Source of the DNA: Paenibacillus alba
GTDB taxonomy: Bacteria; Bacillota; Bacilli; Paenibacillales; NBRC-103111
Direction: 5' to 3'
Assembly (NCBI RefSeq): GCF_013204855.1
Contig: NZ_JABMKZ010000020.1
Span: 1 to 64,000 of the forward strand
Length of the DNA stretch: 64,000 nt
In this document: positions 18,022-27,881 of the stretch, piece by piece
How positions within the stretch are numbered: position 1 is the first letter of the stretch
How the letters are laid out: every line of letters begins with the position of its first letter
Notes under the pieces: model-generated
What the model was told of the DNA's origin: nothing
What the model saw: only the letters and a program-made list of their open reading frames with translations
Database searches by the model: none
Position numbers and translations under genes: made by a program

Positions 18022-18206
18022 CAAAAAATCACATCTGCCTATCCCATCCCCCTACTGCATCGTAAGTTATTATGTTAGTTTATCCTGAAGCATTGCCGAC
18101 CCTGCTGCTCCTATCATATAATAGGGTAACAAAAGCTTTTTATGCCCTTTACAATTTCGATAAATTTTATTTCTATCTTAATCTATCCCAAGCAGGAGGT
18201 ATGCCC

Positions 18207-19109
18207 ATGAATATGAACCAGTTAGAAACTTTGCTCACCATCTCCAAGACGATGAGCTTTCGTAAAGCTGGCGAAATTCTTAACTTGACCCAACCTGCCG
18301 TTTCCGCCCAAATAAAGAGTCTTGAAGACGAATTCGGCACAATTCTTATTGATCGTAATCAGCCTGTCACGCTTACGGACAGCGGCAAGCTGTTCTTGGA
18401 ACATGCAGAGAAAATGCTGCGCATCGCCAGTGATCTCAAACAGCGATTATCCGATTTGCATCTAACTCCGCAAGGCCATATCCATATTGGTACGACAACT
18501 TCCATTGCGATGCAGATTTTACCGCGGGTGCTTTCTTATTTCCAAGATCAGTTTCCTTTGATCAAAACGACGATTCATTCCATGACATCCTCCCAAATCA
18601 TGACCTCGGTGGAGAACAGCCAGATCGATATCGGGATTACTTATTTATTTGAAAAAAACCAAGCTTTAGAAACTTCCGTACTATACTACGACACCTTCGA
18701 ATTGATCGTTTCCACCCATCATCCGCTCAGCCGTTTTGCCCATTTGTCGATTGAGAAACTGCGCAATATCCCATTCATTATGCTATCGCCGGAAACAGCC
18801 GGGCGTCGTTTCGTCGATCAAATCTTCAAATCCTATGACGTTACTCCGCATATTGTAATGGAGCTTTCCAGCAGTGAAGAGGTCAAACGCATGGTCGAAC
18901 TGAATCTTGGGGTCGCGATCATTTCCAAGCTGTCTGTCGCCGATGAACTCAAACACGGAACCTTGAAAATGGTGAAAGTGAATGAATTGGATATTACCCA
19001 TCCAGTCGGTGTAGTATATAAGTCAGGACGTTACTTGAACTCTGCGATGCAGCAGTTCCTCCGCGATTTAAAAGGAATGCCGGAAACCCAATTTCTCGGC
19101 TCAGAATAA
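18207..19109 (+). CDS. LysR-family transcriptional regulator
   Basis: A 300-residue regulator, the standard LysR length. The start is ATG at 18207, seven bases after AGGAGG; an ATG at 18201 is too close and the longer frame from 18072 has no ribosome site. The N-terminal helix-turn-helix has LTISKTMSFRKAGEILNLTQPAVSAQIKSLE-type features, then a two-lobed effector domain (about 90-295) with HIHIGTTTSIA. The context gives no target: the efflux operon is divergent and a histidinol-phosphatase gene follows 45 bases later on the same strand and could be cotranscribed. Confidence 0.93.
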   Translation: MNMNQLETLLTISKTMSFRKAGEILNLTQPAVSAQIKSLEDEFGTILIDRNQPVTLTDSGKLFLEHAEKMLRIASDLKQRLSDLHLTPQGHIHIGTTTSIAMQILPRVLSYFQDQFPLIKTTIHSMTSSQIMTSVENSQIDIGITYLFEKNQALETSVLYYDTFELIVSTHHPLSRFAHLSIEKLRNIPFIMLSPETAGRRFVDQIFKSYDVTPHIVMELSSSEEVKRMVELNLGVAIISKLSVADELKHGTLKMVKVNELDITHPVGVVYKSGRYLNSAMQQFLRDLKGMPETQFLGSE

Positions 19110-19154
19110 ACAAATCTCACTAGGTTCACTTCACATTGTACAGGAGGGTCACAT

Positions 19155-19961
19155 ATGAAATTCGATCTACATACTCATCATGATCGCTGCGGGCATGCGC
19201 AGGATACAATACGCGAATACATCGAGGCCGCTATTTCCGCTGGACTGCAAGTCATCGGCATCTCCGATCATTCCCCTTACTTCGGGAGTCCGGAAGATCA
19301 TGCTCAGCCGTTAATCGCCATGGCGAAAAGTGAATTCCCCCGTTATGTTGCAGAAGTTCTGCAATTTAAAAAAGAATACGAAGGGAAAATTGATGTGCTG
19401 CTTGGCGTCGAGTCCGATTATTTCCCGGAACATACCAGCATCTATCAACAAGAGTATGCCAAGTATCCTTTTGACTACATTATTGGTTCCGTGCATTTAT
19501 CAGGTGGTGTCAGTATTTTCAATCGGAACAGATGGAAATCCCTGAATGAAGAACAAAAAATTACGCAAAAAGAAGAGTATTATCGCCTTATCGCCGAATC
19601 TGCCCGCTCCGGCATGTTTAACATTCTTGGGCATATCGATGCGATGAAGGGCTTCTATCCCGCTTTCTCGGATATCGTTACTCCCAAAGTGAACGAGACC
19701 TTGAAGATTATCGGAGAGTCCGGTGTGGCGATTGAAATTAATACTTCAGGCAAAACCAAAGATGTCGGCGGTTGGTATCCTTCTCACGAAATTCTGGAAC
19801 AAGCGCTCCACCATGGGGTGGAAGTCACGTTTGGCTCCGATGCGCACATTCCTAGCCGAGTAGCCGATGATTGGGACGAAGTACGCCAAACCTTGAAAGA
19901 GATCGGATTTAAGCATTGGGTCTATTTTAAAAATAAACAGAAACAAATCGTCCAGCTTTAG
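19155..19961 (+). CDS. hisJ: PHP-family histidinol-phosphatase
   Basis: A 268-residue metal-dependent phosphatase of the PHP superfamily. The metal motifs are DLHTHHDRCGHA at the N terminus, GISDHSPYF, the GVESDYF glutamate, the HL pair in GSVHLSGG, GHIDAMKG, and GSDAH near residue 235. This is the HisJ/HisK pattern, which removes phosphate from L-histidinol phosphate in histidine synthesis. An AGGAGGG ribosome site lies just upstream of ATG 19155. The gene is isolated from other his genes, which is common for this type. The substrate is assigned from the family only. Confidence 0.88.
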   Translation: MKFDLHTHHDRCGHAQDTIREYIEAAISAGLQVIGISDHSPYFGSPEDHAQPLIAMAKSEFPRYVAEVLQFKKEYEGKIDVLLGVESDYFPEHTSIYQQEYAKYPFDYIIGSVHLSGGVSIFNRNRWKSLNEEQKITQKEEYYRLIAESARSGMFNILGHIDAMKGFYPAFSDIVTPKVNETLKIIGESGVAIEINTSGKTKDVGGWYPSHEILEQALHHGVEVTFGSDAHIPSRVADDWDEVRQTLKEIGFKHWVYFKNKQKQIVQL

Positions 19962-19984
19962 GCTGAAAACCGTGGACTGTTGAA

Positions 19985-20024
19985 AAAAAGGCGAGGCAGG
20001 AATCATCCTGCATCACCTTTTTTT
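19985..20024 (+). terminator. terminator after histidinol-phosphatase gene
   Basis: The stem AAAGGCGAGGCAGGA pairs with TCCTGCATCACCTTT with two mismatches and is followed by a T run. Confidence 0.85.
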
Positions 20025-20117
20025 GTTTGAACCCATTTAGCGGGTCTGCTTTGCGTCCTCAACTGTCTAAACGAGTACCGCCTCATCAGTGAAATGTGCG
20101 GTTGTATTTTCGTAAAA

Positions 20118-20295
20118 CCTGCGAATATGCATCTTTTGTACTTGGAAATAGCTTCATTTCGATAAATTCCTGCGTTTCTGCATGTTTTTTCGGACATTTC
20201 GTACTTTTTAGAGGATGGGACCTAAAATACCTGCATTTTCGCAGGCATTCCCATTTTCCAAACGATTTCGCTGAAAAAGCATGCATTTTTGCAGG
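20118..20295. repeat. four-dyad element, family A (copy 2)
   Basis: Units start at 20118 and 20169 (forward, CCTGCG...TGCA) and at 20230 and 20280 (reverse, TGCA...GCAGG), giving steps of 51, 61 and 50 bases. It occupies the space between the terminator at 20024 and the stop of the convergent GGDEF-EAL gene. Confidence 0.85.
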
Positions 20296-20317
20296 CTTTA
20301 AACCCATCAAGTGGCAT

Positions 20318-22630
20318 CTATATAGAAAAATCCTTGGCATCTGCGACTAGAAATCCCAGTTTAGGCTGCAGGTTCTCTTGTATGGCGGCAAATGTTTGTT
20401 CAGCATTCATAGGACGGAAGAAATAATAGCCTTGTATGTGGTTGCAGCCATTGGCGACCAGGAAGCTGGCCTGTTCCTCCGTTTCAACACCTTCAGCAAT
20501 AATATGAAGCTGAAACGATGTAGCGACTGAAATAATTGCCCTGATCATCGCTCGATCCTTATCATCCGTTTGAACACCGCGGACAAAGGACTGGTCGAGC
20601 TTAATTTTGGTAACAGGAAATCTTTTCAAATAGCTGAGCGAGGAATAATGGGTTCCGAAATCATCCACAGAAATCGCAAGTCCCAATTGGCGCAAACAGC
20701 GAAGCGCATCCAGCTGCTCGTCCTTCATGGCTACATTTTCGGTAATTTCCATTTCCAAATACTTGGCTTCCAGCCCGGTTTCCTCGAGTATTTGACTGAC
20801 TTTATCAACGAAGCGTTCATCATTCAGCTGTTTCACCGAGAGATTGACCGACATGGTTAATGGAGCCTCCATCTGACAATGCCACGATTTCATTTGCAGG
20901 CAAGCCCCTCGCAGCACCCATTCCCCGATTTCCACGATCGTTCCAATTTCTTCGGCTAACGGAATGAATTCCGAAGGCGATATGTACCCTTTGGTCGTAT
21001 GATTCCAACGCAGAAGTGCTTCCACTCCGACAATTTGGCCAAGATGGCAGTCCACTTGAGGCTGATAGACAATTTCCAGCTCTCCGCGTTCAAGCGATTG
21101 ACGCAGGTGATTTCCCATTTCCAGCTTGGATAACGAATTCATTGCCATTTGCTGATTGAAGAAGCTATAGGAGCTTCCGCTTTCTTTTTTCGCTATATAC
21201 ATCGCGATATCCGCATTTTTGAGCAGGGTTTCCCAGGTCATGCCGCCATTCGGGTATAGGACGATGCCAATGCTGGCACTGATGAAAAAGGCGCGATTCG
21301 CAAGAAGGCATGGCGGCTTCAGAACGTCTAAAAGCTGCTCGCAGAAGAGCTGAATGTCTGATTCATCCGAGCAATTATCAAGCAGGATAGCAAATTCGTC
21401 TCCGCCGAATCTTGAAAAGGTATGGTAGGTGAGTCCCGAATGTTGAATCCGGTCCACTACCTCCATGAGCATTAAATCACCCATATCATGACCATGCGAA
21501 TCGTTCACCATCTTGAAATTATCTAAATCAAAGAACAATACAGCCAGAGACGTATGATGAATTTGGCACCATTCAATTTGTTCCTTCAGCATCATCTGGA
21601 AGTGCGCCCGGTTATGCAGGTTCGTCAGAACATCATGGTAAGCCATATAGGAAAGCAACTGCTCCGATTCCTGCAAGCGTTTATTGGAGTTATACAGCTC
21701 CTGTTGTCCAGCTAGCAGCTTATCATTCATCGATGTTAAACCCTCATTGGCCAACTGCAGCTCCTTCGTTCGATCGTTGACGGCGCGGCTTAATTTATCC
21801 CGCTGTCTGCTGATATAGAGAATGAACAGAAGACCCAACAGTAGAACAGAAATATAGGAACTGCGAATGAAGCCTATCTGCTGCCCGATGCTCTGGATAC
21901 TGCTGGCATGCGGCAGTGCGGCTAGCTCCCATTTATTATCGGAAAGCTGGATGTACGAGAGCATCGGATTTTTTTGAAAGATAGCATCATCCCCATAAAA
22001 GGCGGGTTGTCCAGGACTACGAATCGCCATGTCTAGAATGTCTTCAGCGTTGTCCTTAACGCCAGCTTCGTTCAGCAAGCGATCCATATCTACACCGACG
22101 GAAACAAAGCCCCAGAAAGCTCCGTCATGATATAAAGGCTTGCGCGCAACCAAGCCATTGTTGCCTTGCAATAATTGAAACGGACCATTGATGGTCATGC
22201 TTTTCGTTTGCAAAGCGTGGGCAATCTGCTGCTGCACATTCTCGCGTGGATCATTCAGCAGATCCCAGCCCAGAATACTTTCATTCCCTTTAACTGGGTA
22301 GACATATTTCACGACGCCTTTGGGAGCGATAATCAAATTTAGCGTTGAAGCCTGAGCGCCCAGATATAAGAAGGCAATGTAGGTTACGACTTCTTGTTCA
22401 TCCTTATTTTGCAAATAATTTGCACTCACATAAGCTTCTAAACTGACCATTAAATTAAAATTACGATCAATCACCGATTGCAAAGCCAAGGTTTTCGACG
22501 ATAATTGAGATTCTTCCGTTACCGTAAGCTCATGCAGCAAGGATTTCTTATACTTCTCCAGCACGAACTCCGACGATGAGACTAATAGGGCAAAAATTAG
22601 AGCGATTATCATGTATTGAATCGATTTCAT
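20318..22630 (-). CDS. membrane CHASE-GGDEF-EAL cyclic-di-GMP protein
   Basis: A 770-residue bifunctional-type c-di-GMP enzyme. An N-terminal membrane helix (about 5-22), an extracellular CHASE-like sensor (about 45-250, with ARKPLYHDGAFWGFVSVGVD) and a second helix (about 262-280) precede a coiled stretch. GGDEF follows with an intact GGDEF motif but no RxxD inhibitory site before it. The EAL domain keeps EALLRW, MEITEN, the DDFGT core (a His replaces the next Gly), KLDQSF, AEGVE and QGYYF. Both catalytic domains could work; net activity cannot be told. It is monocistronic, facing the ParB-like gene. Confidence 0.92.
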   Translation of the reverse strand: MKSIQYMIIALIFALLVSSSEFVLEKYKKSLLHELTVTEESQLSSKTLALQSVIDRNFNLMVSLEAYVSANYLQNKDEQEVVTYIAFLYLGAQASTLNLIIAPKGVVKYVYPVKGNESILGWDLLNDPRENVQQQIAHALQTKSMTINGPFQLLQGNNGLVARKPLYHDGAFWGFVSVGVDMDRLLNEAGVKDNAEDILDMAIRSPGQPAFYGDDAIFQKNPMLSYIQLSDNKWELAALPHASSIQSIGQQIGFIRSSYISVLLLGLLFILYISRQRDKLSRAVNDRTKELQLANEGLTSMNDKLLAGQQELYNSNKRLQESEQLLSYMAYHDVLTNLHNRAHFQMMLKEQIEWCQIHHTSLAVLFFDLDNFKMVNDSHGHDMGDLMLMEVVDRIQHSGLTYHTFSRFGGDEFAILLDNCSDESDIQLFCEQLLDVLKPPCLLANRAFFISASIGIVLYPNGGMTWETLLKNADIAMYIAKKESGSSYSFFNQQMAMNSLSKLEMGNHLRQSLERGELEIVYQPQVDCHLGQIVGVEALLRWNHTTKGYISPSEFIPLAEEIGTIVEIGEWVLRGACLQMKSWHCQMEAPLTMSVNLSVKQLNDERFVDKVSQILEETGLEAKYLEMEITENVAMKDEQLDALRCLRQLGLAISVDDFGTHYSSLSYLKRFPVTKIKLDQSFVRGVQTDDKDRAMIRAIISVATSFQLHIIAEGVETEEQASFLVANGCNHIQGYYFFRPMNAEQTFAAIQENLQPKLGFLVADAKDFSI

Positions 22631-22825
22631 GCTATTCTACTCCTAGGCACTGCACAAGATTTGTCATTTTTCGACATTTGATCTTTCTATTATTTCATTT
22701 CAAAAGCACTTGTTGCAATCTTTTTATTCCTCATCGCCTTTGTTGCCGCTAGGATTAAACATTTCCACGATTTGAACCTTGTTATATAATAATGAAAGAT
22801 GAAATTGAACGAATGGAGACGTACG

Positions 22826-23866
22826 ATGAATATCATTGAAATTCCTATAGCATTAATTGATGAAGACACCGATCAGCCCCGCTATCAGTTTGACGAAGAG
22901 GCTCTCCAAGAATTAATGAAAAGCATTGAGGAAATTGGCTTGTTGTCACCGATAAAAGTACGAACAACAGCTGACAATCGCTACAAAATCATTTATGGGA
23001 ATCGCCGATACAAGGCAAGTAAAATGCTCGGCAAACCGACCATGTCGTGTATTGTATCCAGCGTAACGGATGAATTAGAAATTTATTTGGAACAAATTGC
23101 GGAGAATCTGACGCGAGAAGGCTTTTCGCCGATTGAAGAAGCTGAGGCTTTCCATAAGCTCATGAACGATTCCAAGTTCAGCTCCTCGATTAAATACCTT
23201 TCGAGCAAGCTGGGCAAGCCTGAATCCTACATCAAAAACAAATGCGATTTATTGAAGTTTGGCAATGCCGTGAAGAAGCTGATCGTCAGTGGAACCGAAA
23301 TTCGTAAAGACAAGCTAACGGAGGATCAGCTGCTGCCTTTGAAAGATTTGGCGATAGAGCACCGCGATCCGCTTGCTCTAATTGTTGCCCGTGACGAGCT
23401 GCCGGTCAGCGATGTGAAAAAGATCGCCAAAATGTTCAAAGATAAAGAGATTTCCGAGAGCACGAAGGGGAAGCTCCTCTACAAATCGGGCCCTGACCTT
23501 GTAGAAACGTGGTCTAACTTCCAGAACAACCGCGCAGAGCGAGCTAAACCAACAGCTGCCAAGGCGCCTTCAAAAGCTCAAAAAGCTGATGTCAACGCCT
23601 CAGCCATGGTTGCCGCAACTGCGGAGCTGGCCGTGACGGAACCAGCCGCCGTTGTAAACATGACCGCTGTTAGTCCGATTCAATCGAAGCTGCACCAGCT
23701 GCTGTCCGCTTTACCGACCACTCCTCTCGAGCTCCAAGACGAAGGCTTGGACATCGAAGGGAATGACCAGACGAAATTCCTTGCCGATGTTGCGACTTTG
23801 GTCGAACAGCTAGAAAAACATCTGGATGCCTGGAAAAAAGTACAGGAGCTCGCTGCTTCCAATTAA
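22826..23866 (+). CDS. orphan ParB/Spo0J-like protein
   Basis: A 346-residue ParB-type protein. The start is ATG 22826 with GGAG eight bases upstream; an ATG at 22799 lacks a site. The N-terminal ParB/Srx domain has DQPRYQFDEEALQEL, the box GNRRYKA (usual GERRxRA) and ENLTREGFSPIEEAEAF, the conserved CTP-binding region. A helix-turn-helix follows (IKYLSSKLGKPESYIKNKC). The linker after residue 235 is Ala/Lys-rich and the C-terminal 65 residues form a short domain. No ParA-like ATPase or plasmid gene is near, and the window has no sign of the replication origin, so it is neither clearly Spo0J nor Noc. Confidence 0.85.
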   Translation: MNIIEIPIALIDEDTDQPRYQFDEEALQELMKSIEEIGLLSPIKVRTTADNRYKIIYGNRRYKASKMLGKPTMSCIVSSVTDELEIYLEQIAENLTREGFSPIEEAEAFHKLMNDSKFSSSIKYLSSKLGKPESYIKNKCDLLKFGNAVKKLIVSGTEIRKDKLTEDQLLPLKDLAIEHRDPLALIVARDELPVSDVKKIAKMFKDKEISESTKGKLLYKSGPDLVETWSNFQNNRAERAKPTAAKAPSKAQKADVNASAMVAATAELAVTEPAAVVNMTAVSPIQSKLHQLLSALPTTPLELQDEGLDIEGNDQTKFLADVATLVEQLEKHLDAWKKVQELAASN

Positions 23867-23873
23867 TTGCAAT

Positions 23874-24377
23874 CTAGTCAAGCTTCTTGGCATAGCATTG
23901 ACGAGGAAGTCCGCCATACATAGGGCGAGAGAATTGCAGGGTCAAGCCTGCTGCTTCTAGATTACGCCGACTTACGGCATTGTCAGGATGCACCGTTGCA
24001 TACAGGTATAACAGCCCTTTCTCACGGGCGCGCTGCTCTCTCCACTCATGGAATCGCCGCTGAAGGCCTCGTCCCCTGACAGATTCATGGACAATCGACC
24101 CTTCCAGCGATCCCACTCTGGTCAAATGTTCCTCGGGCACGCCAAACTCGCGTCCGAGATTGCTATCGCTTAATCCGGGAAATGCCAGTACCGTATAGGC
24201 AACCAGCTTCTCATCTTGATAAGCACCGTAGATTTCGCCTTTTTCTTCCACATACTTATACATAGCCTCTATGCGATCCATCGAATAGAGGCTATCGGAA
24301 GGAAGACGCGATACAACGTCTATCATCAGCGCTTGCACTTGGGGAATTTCCTGCTGCCACAAACGTTTCAGTTCCAA
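23874..24377 (-). CDS. GNAT-family N-acetyltransferase
   Basis: A 167-residue acetyltransferase. The start is TTG at 24377, eight bases after AAAGGAGG; the TTG at 24383 is only two bases from the site. The acetyl-CoA loop is VHESVRGRGLQRRFHEW, a variant of Q/RxxGxG/A, and HPDNAVSRRNLEAAGL is the typical C-terminal motif. The substrate is unknown. It overlaps no neighbour and converges on the ParB-like gene with a gap of 7 bases. Confidence 0.88.
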   Translation of the reverse strand: MELKRLWQQEIPQVQALMIDVVSRLPSDSLYSMDRIEAMYKYVEEKGEIYGAYQDEKLVAYTVLAFPGLSDSNLGREFGVPEEHLTRVGSLEGSIVHESVRGRGLQRRFHEWREQRAREKGLLYLYATVHPDNAVSRRNLEAAGLTLQFSRPMYGGLPRQCYAKKLD

Positions 24378-24490
24378 AAGCAATGCCTCCTTTCCTGCTT
24401 CATACGCTGCCTCATCTTATCACTTCGTAATCCTCGTTTTCAACCTAACCTCTGCCAGCGGTGCGGTAATCCGATAATCAGCCGTTATCC

Positions 24491-27400
24491 TTAACCCGCT
24501 TCTTCCGGAATAAACGCCGAAATTCTCTCGATTTCTTCTGTCACCTCGCGAAGGTAGCCAGCGATGTCGCCTTGCTGCAAGAGGGAGGCCTCCAAGGCAC
24601 AGACTGCTGCATATAAGTCATTGGCCGAAAGACTTCCCGCTACACCAATCAGCGTATGAATGGCACGATTGGCCGCTGACCAATCCTCCTTGCGTATGGA
24701 TTCGTTCAGTTGGCCAGCAAAGTCGGCATAGTTTCTTTTGAACATTTGCAGCATAACAATAAGGATGAATTCTTTGCCCTCCAACCGTGCAAGCGCCGCT
24801 TTCCAATCGATCGCATCGATGGATATATAGAAAGCTGTCCCGCTCGTCTGACTTGGCTTGGTTGCTGCAGCAGTTGCCGGCCCCATCCATTTGCCAATGA
24901 CACTAAGAAGGCGATTCACATCAAATGGCTTGCTGATGACATCGTTCATGCCAAGACCCAAGTAGCGATCGTGGTCTTGTTTCACCACATTGGCGGTGAT
25001 CCCGATAATAGGTAGATGTCTATAAGCGGAGAGCTGACGAATATACATGGTTGCTTCGACGCCATCCATAACCGGCATATGGATATCCATCAGAATTAAG
25101 TCAAACAGCTCATCATCCAGCTTCTCAATTGCTGCCTTTCCATGTTCCGCTATCGTGATCTCATACCCCCGCTCTTCCAACAGCTCCCTCGCCACTTGTT
25201 GGTTAATCTCATTGTCTTCGACCAGAAGAATTCGCCCTGATTTGTTGTCTACAGCTGGACTTGCCGGCAGTATGCTCCTCTGTCCCAGACGCCTAGATTC
25301 ACGATGCGGATGAAACATGGCATCCAGTGTTTGATGAAGCTCTAAACGGCAAATCGGTTTAATCAGGACAGCATCAGGCCGCGATGCCTTGGGCAGCTTC
25401 AGCATTTCTTCTTTGCCAAGCGGTGATGTAAAGCAAATAACCATCGTTCGCTTGCGTTCTATCGACTGAATCAAAGCTTCCCACGTATCTATGCCGTACA
25501 TATCTTCAATTTCCATATCGAGCAGAACAGCATCGTATCGGTCTTCCCCGGCTTCCTGCCGCTTTACTCGTTCAAACAATCCCTTCCAAGAAGACTCTGT
25601 TGACACAATTATAGCAAAGGATTCCAATGTTTCCTGCAAGGCGCTGCTCATCAAAGGGTGATCCTCGACTAAGAGTACTTGATAAGGAGCTTGTTCCTTC
25701 GTTATATCCCACTCATCCGGATTCGCTAATTCAATGACTTGAAAAGGCAATGTGAACTGGAAGCGACTTCCTTGACCTTCGATACTTTGAGCTTCTAATG
25801 TGCCCCCCATCAATTCAATCAAGTGCTGACTAATCGTTAATCCAAGACCCGTGCCGCCGTATTCCCGGCTGGTAGACCCATCTGCCTGAGTAAAGGGTTC
25901 AAAAATAACTGCTAATCGGTCAGCTGATATGCCAATGCCGCTATCCTCAATGATGAATCTGATATTAAGCTCATCTGCGGATGTCAGCGGCTCCATTTCA
26001 ATTTTGAGCATCACATAGCCTGTAGCCGTAAATTTGATCGCATTGCTGCACAAATTCAGCAGCACCTGCTTGAGTCGCAGAGGATCCCCCAGAATATGAT
26101 CGGGCAGTTCAGCCGCCGTATTGAAAATCAGTTCAATTTGTCGGCTATCCGATAAGACAGCCAGAATACTGGACAGATCTTTGAGCAGCTCATCCAAGTG
26201 AAACCCTGTCCGTTCAACTTCGAGTTTGCCCGCTTCTACCTTGGAAAGATCCAGTACATCATTAATGATGCCAAGCAATGTATGGGAAGATGACTTTATT
26301 TTGTGAAGATAGTCCTTTTGATGGTCGGAGAGCGGGGTTTTCCCAAGAATTTGCGAAAGACCGATAATGCCATTCAGAGGTGTTCTGATTTCATGGCTCA
26401 TTTTGGCAATGAACTGGCTTTTGGCTTGATTCGCTTGATCGGCAGCATGCCGCATTGTCACTTCTGTAAATTCATGAATCGTTCCAACGATCCCCTCCAA
26501 CTCGCCGGCCGCATTATGGTATGCCGAAAGTGTAACCCGATAATCTCTTCCAGCTCCCTCTAGGGAAGGGATGCTAATTTCAAAACGAATATTCCCTCCT
26601 TGAAGCACCACCTCTTGAAAATGAAAATCCCAGCGGATGTGCTCTTTCTCAGGAAGGTATTCGGTCATGCGCTGCCCAAGCATATCGCTTGCAGGAGCAT
26701 GCGTAATTAACGATACCCGCGGATTGGCCGAACGGATACAGCCTTCTTTCGTGAATCCCAGAATTCCCTCTTGGGAGTTCTCAACGAGGATCCGATAGCG
26801 TTCTTCGCTCTCTTGAATACGCCTCTCCGCCTCTGTATGCGCTGTAATATCCGTCGTTGAGCCGATAATTTCAATGACCTGCCCACCTTCGAATACGGGC
26901 TGCAGGGTTGTGAATACGGTCTTTCCCCGTAACTCGGTTTCGTATGAAATTTGACTGCCCTGCCAGGCTTCTTCGTATTTGGCTAACAATAACGCGGAAA
27001 AGTCTGCGGACATATTGGCAATATTCTGCACATGCTTATCCGTTAAATCTTGCGGATCCAGCCCTAAATTACGCAGTAATTGACCGTCAATCATCGTGTA
27101 GACCGTTTGATTGTGTATCTTTTTTAATTTAAAAGTAAAACCGGACTGCAGCCGTAAAATATCTGATAATTCCTGCTGGAAATAGCGAATTTGGCTTCTG
27201 AGCTCGTCCGATTTCAAAAAATAATGAATCAAGCCGCCAACGAAAGCCCCAGCCGCCAAATGCAGCAGCAAAGCAGGCATAACGACATCAACGAAGGGCA
27301 AATGGTAAACGACAACCATATCCACGAATAAGACAACGATAGGACATACAACAAGCAGAGACCACTTCTTCAAGTAATTTTGCACATAATAGTTCGCTAG

Positions 27401-27751
27401 CGTACAGCCTGTGAAGATCAAGAACCCAATCAGCGCTATTCTTAGAGAAACCGAAGGATCAAGCATTGATCTACCGATGACCATCACAACCGTAGCAATG
27501 AAAGCGGACGCTCCGCCGCCAATAAACGCTGCCATCAGAATGGCAATTGCTTTGAGATCCAAGATATGATTCTCACTGACATGAACCCCGAAAAAAGCTA
27601 ATGCAACGCCGTATATGCCGTGCATCAGACCCACAAACAAGCGGTATTTCCATTTCGACATGGCTTTGAATCTAGAATTATAGAAAAGCTGGATCGAAAC
27701 AAAAATAAAAACAGCTAATACCGAAAAGTTGTTAAGCAGGTCTTTGATCAC
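24491..27751 (-). CDS. hybrid histidine kinase (5TMR-PAS-PAS-HisKA-REC-REC-HPt)
   Basis: A 1086-residue phosphorelay kinase. Five membrane segments (about 5-175) form a 5TMR-LYT-type sensor. Two PAS regions follow (about 190-320 and 320-435), then HisKA (MSHEIRTPLNGIIGLSQ) and HATPase_c (NLCSNAIKF, DSGIGI, GTGLGL). The first receiver is atypical, with VLLDMEIEDMYG but eroded surroundings. The second is canonical (LVEDNEINQQ, LMDIHMPVMDG). An HPt domain ends the protein with AIHTLIGVAG. The start is GTG with AGAGGTG upstream. It lies just downstream of the chemosensory operon on the same strand, behind a terminator. Confidence 0.93.
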   Translation of the reverse strand: MIKDLLNNFSVLAVFIFVSIQLFYNSRFKAMSKWKYRLFVGLMHGIYGVALAFFGVHVSENHILDLKAIAILMAAFIGGGASAFIATVVMVIGRSMLDPSVSLRIALIGFLIFTGCTLANYYVQNYLKKWSLLVVCPIVVLFVDMVVVYHLPFVDVVMPALLLHLAAGAFVGGLIHYFLKSDELRSQIRYFQQELSDILRLQSGFTFKLKKIHNQTVYTMIDGQLLRNLGLDPQDLTDKHVQNIANMSADFSALLLAKYEEAWQGSQISYETELRGKTVFTTLQPVFEGGQVIEIIGSTTDITAHTEAERRIQESEERYRILVENSQEGILGFTKEGCIRSANPRVSLITHAPASDMLGQRMTEYLPEKEHIRWDFHFQEVVLQGGNIRFEISIPSLEGAGRDYRVTLSAYHNAAGELEGIVGTIHEFTEVTMRHAADQANQAKSQFIAKMSHEIRTPLNGIIGLSQILGKTPLSDHQKDYLHKIKSSSHTLLGIINDVLDLSKVEAGKLEVERTGFHLDELLKDLSSILAVLSDSRQIELIFNTAAELPDHILGDPLRLKQVLLNLCSNAIKFTATGYVMLKIEMEPLTSADELNIRFIIEDSGIGISADRLAVIFEPFTQADGSTSREYGGTGLGLTISQHLIELMGGTLEAQSIEGQGSRFQFTLPFQVIELANPDEWDITKEQAPYQVLLVEDHPLMSSALQETLESFAIIVSTESSWKGLFERVKRQEAGEDRYDAVLLDMEIEDMYGIDTWEALIQSIERKRTMVICFTSPLGKEEMLKLPKASRPDAVLIKPICRLELHQTLDAMFHPHRESRRLGQRSILPASPAVDNKSGRILLVEDNEINQQVARELLEERGYEITIAEHGKAAIEKLDDELFDLILMDIHMPVMDGVEATMYIRQLSAYRHLPIIGITANVVKQDHDRYLGLGMNDVISKPFDVNRLLSVIGKWMGPATAAATKPSQTSGTAFYISIDAIDWKAALARLEGKEFILIVMLQMFKRNYADFAGQLNESIRKEDWSAANRAIHTLIGVAGSLSANDLYAAVCALEASLLQQGDIAGYLREVTEEIERISAFIPEEAG

Positions 27752-27833
27752 ACGATCACCTCTCCCCTCTATTTATTTATTATATGTTGTCGAAAAGTGT
27801 CGGTCTATATTGTTTTGCAGTATAAAGATACAC

Positions 27834-27872
27834 AAAAACGCCGCAGATAAATTTCATATCTCTGTGACGGCG
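27834..27872 (-). terminator. terminator of the chemosensory operon
   Basis: On the minus strand CGCCG and an interrupted CAGA/AT arm pair with AT/CTG and CGGCG, then TTTTTG. It lies 10 bases past the stop of the REC-GGDEF-EAL gene. Confidence 0.8.
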
Positions 27873-27881
27873 CTTAGCGGT

